DNA from: CAZNKO01 sp964573855
GTDB taxonomy: Bacteria; Patescibacteriota; Patescibacteriia; UBA9934; GWF2-40-263
Direction: 5' to 3'
Length of the DNA: 29,198 nucleotides
NCBI GenBank assembly: GCA_964573855.1
Contig: CAZNKO010000007.1
Location: 1 to 29,198, forward strand
Position numbers and translations under genes: made by a program. This document shows, piece after piece, positions 28,575 through 29,198 of the stretch (its first letter is position 1; each line of letters starts with the position of its first letter). The notes under the pieces were generated by a model. The model ran no database searches, was not told where the DNA came from, and saw only the letters and a program-made list of their open reading frames with translations.

Positions 28575-28955
28575 GTGAGGTACGTCACAGCGCAAGATGT
28601 TTTGGTTATTCACGCTCGCGTGATAGATGCGACGGGCGGTCTTCACGGCGTACGAGATATCGGGCTTCTGGCATCCGCGGTTGCGAGACCCGCGACCGCC
28701 GGGTTCGGAAAAGAGATGTTCCCGGGGCTTTTTCAGAAAGCGGCGGTCTACGTAGAATCATTCGTGCAATACCATTGTTTCCTTGATGGAAATAAACGGA
28801 CCGCCATGGCCGTGTGTGCGCGCTTTTTATTTTTGAATGGATACCAGCTTACGGCAACACAAAAGGCGTTCGTGGCGTTCGCTCTCGGCGCCGCAAATAA
28901 AAAATACTCACTCGATGAGATGGCAAGCTGGATTAAACGACATGCAAAAAGATAG
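28575..28955 (+). CDS. doc: Doc-like toxin (Fic/Doc family)
   Basis: A 126-residue death-on-curing protein. The signature HCFLDGNKRTA (His67) matches the Doc motif HxFxDGNKR, which in Doc phosphorylates elongation factor Tu instead of AMPylating proteins. The start is GTG 28575, giving MRYVTAQDVLVIHARVI with the usual Doc N-terminus ending GLHGVRDIGLLASAV. It follows an AbrB-type antitoxin rather than the classical Phd. Confidence 0.88.
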   Translation: MRYVTAQDVLVIHARVIDATGGLHGVRDIGLLASAVARPATAGFGKEMFPGLFQKAAVYVESFVQYHCFLDGNKRTAMAVCARFLFLNGYQLTATQKAFVAFALGAANKKYSLDEMASWIKRHAKR

Positions 28956-28981
28956 ATGAGGTTTCGGTTTGGATCGAAAAT

Positions 28982-29013
28982 AAAAAAAGCGGCCGCACCT
29001 GAAGGCGAGGCCG
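28982..29013 (-). terminator. Terminator of the four-way-junction RNA
   Basis: CGGCC (29013-29009) pairs with GGCCG (28994-28990), with inner CCT/AGG, followed by seven T and TATTTT on the minus strand. Confidence 0.85.
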
Positions 29014-29113
29014 AGAAAAGTTGGGAGCGCTCTTTGAGGCGTGTTTTTGTGGCACGGATGCCCTCAAGATTTACACCTCTTCGTGTCGGACGCGTACGTC
29101 CGGAGCACTCCCT
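28982..29113 (-). ncRNA. Candidate small RNA with a four-way junction
   Basis: On the minus strand a consensus promoter places the start right at the 5' strand of a 10-bp closing stem (29112-29103 with 29032-29023, one G-U). Three arms follow: CGGACG/CGTCCG (29087-29102, 4-nt loop) and ACAC/GTGT (29073-29086), which abut the stem and each other without gaps, then TTGAGG/CCTCAA (29034-29067) with an inner hairpin. A GC hairpin with a seven-T tail ends it. Length is about 130 nt. It does not look like tRNA, 4.5S, 6S, tmRNA or RNase P RNA, and encodes no protein. Confidence 0.7.
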
Positions 29114-29119
29114 ACAGAG

Positions 29120-29148
29120 ACGATAGATCAGAATAGCTTTTTTGTCAA
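29120..29148 (-). promoter_or_regulatory. Promoter of the four-way-junction RNA
   Basis: A perfect TTGACA (29148-29143), a 17-base spacer and TATCGT (29125-29120). The remaining bases to the window end (29149-29198) show nothing I can call. Confidence 0.75.
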
Positions 29149-29198
29149 GGTTTTTAAATAAGGCGCCGTACCAAAACGTGGTTGGTGATTATTGCGTT

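Overview
The window looks like chromosomal DNA from a Candidate Phyla Radiation (Patescibacteria) bacterium. This is inferred from gene content and style, not from a marker tree. Genes are dense and housekeeping genes sit in unusual combinations. Many starts lack a Shine-Dalgarno sequence. Short palindromic repeats are common and some are translated inside proteins. UGA is used as a normal stop. No rRNA or canonical tRNA gene, CRISPR array or intact transposase was seen.

Layout. 15-4600 (+): a membrane-anchored ClpC-like ATPase, a TagO/WecA-type phosphosugar transferase, a DUF192 protein and ribosomal protein L21, closed by a terminator. 4704-5225 (+): a PaaX/Cas2-like protein with matching palindromic half-sites on both sides. 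5359-8138 (-): dnaB, ybaB, recR and a small repeat protein. 8292-10690 (+): an amino-acid permease, a small membrane protein bracketed by two MITE-like elements, and a GerMN lipoprotein. 10705-13755 (-): folD, a structured intergenic region, an AT-rich HEPN-like gene and glyA. 13817-20347 (+): murC, a DUF559 nuclease gene wrapped in palindromic repeats, murB, hpf, a Nudix gene and secA. The secA gene carries three translated repeats.

20391-25029 (+): an accessory stretch between secA and bcp with hicBA, a peptidase E, a PgeF/laccase-domain protein, a Ham1-like pyrophosphatase, a Nudix hydrolase and a nucleotidyltransferase pair. It is dotted with pieces that look like the end of secA and the start of bcp, which suggests an insertion hotspot where cassettes arrive with their old flanks. 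25084-29198: a small membrane protein (-), a HAD phosphatase, a truncated gene, ddl, a methyltransferase, an AbrB/Doc toxin-antitoxin pair, and two candidate minus-strand small RNAs.

The peptidoglycan genes murC, murB and ddl, with tagO, supply cell-wall precursors and wall glycopolymer. secA, the lipoprotein and the DUF192 protein belong to export and the envelope. dnaB, recR and ybaB serve replication and repair. folD and glyA form a minimal one-carbon pair.

The most unusual material is not protein-coding: (1) a DUF559 gene whose start and stop lie in palindromic repeats that recur in frame in secA; (2) a compact four-way-junction small RNA at 28982-29113 with its own promoter and terminator; (3) a tRNA-like structured RNA upstream of folD; (4) the secA-bcp cassette hotspot; (5) a repeat carrying a ribosome-binding site at gene joints. 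All structures and alignments were made by eye and need computation.
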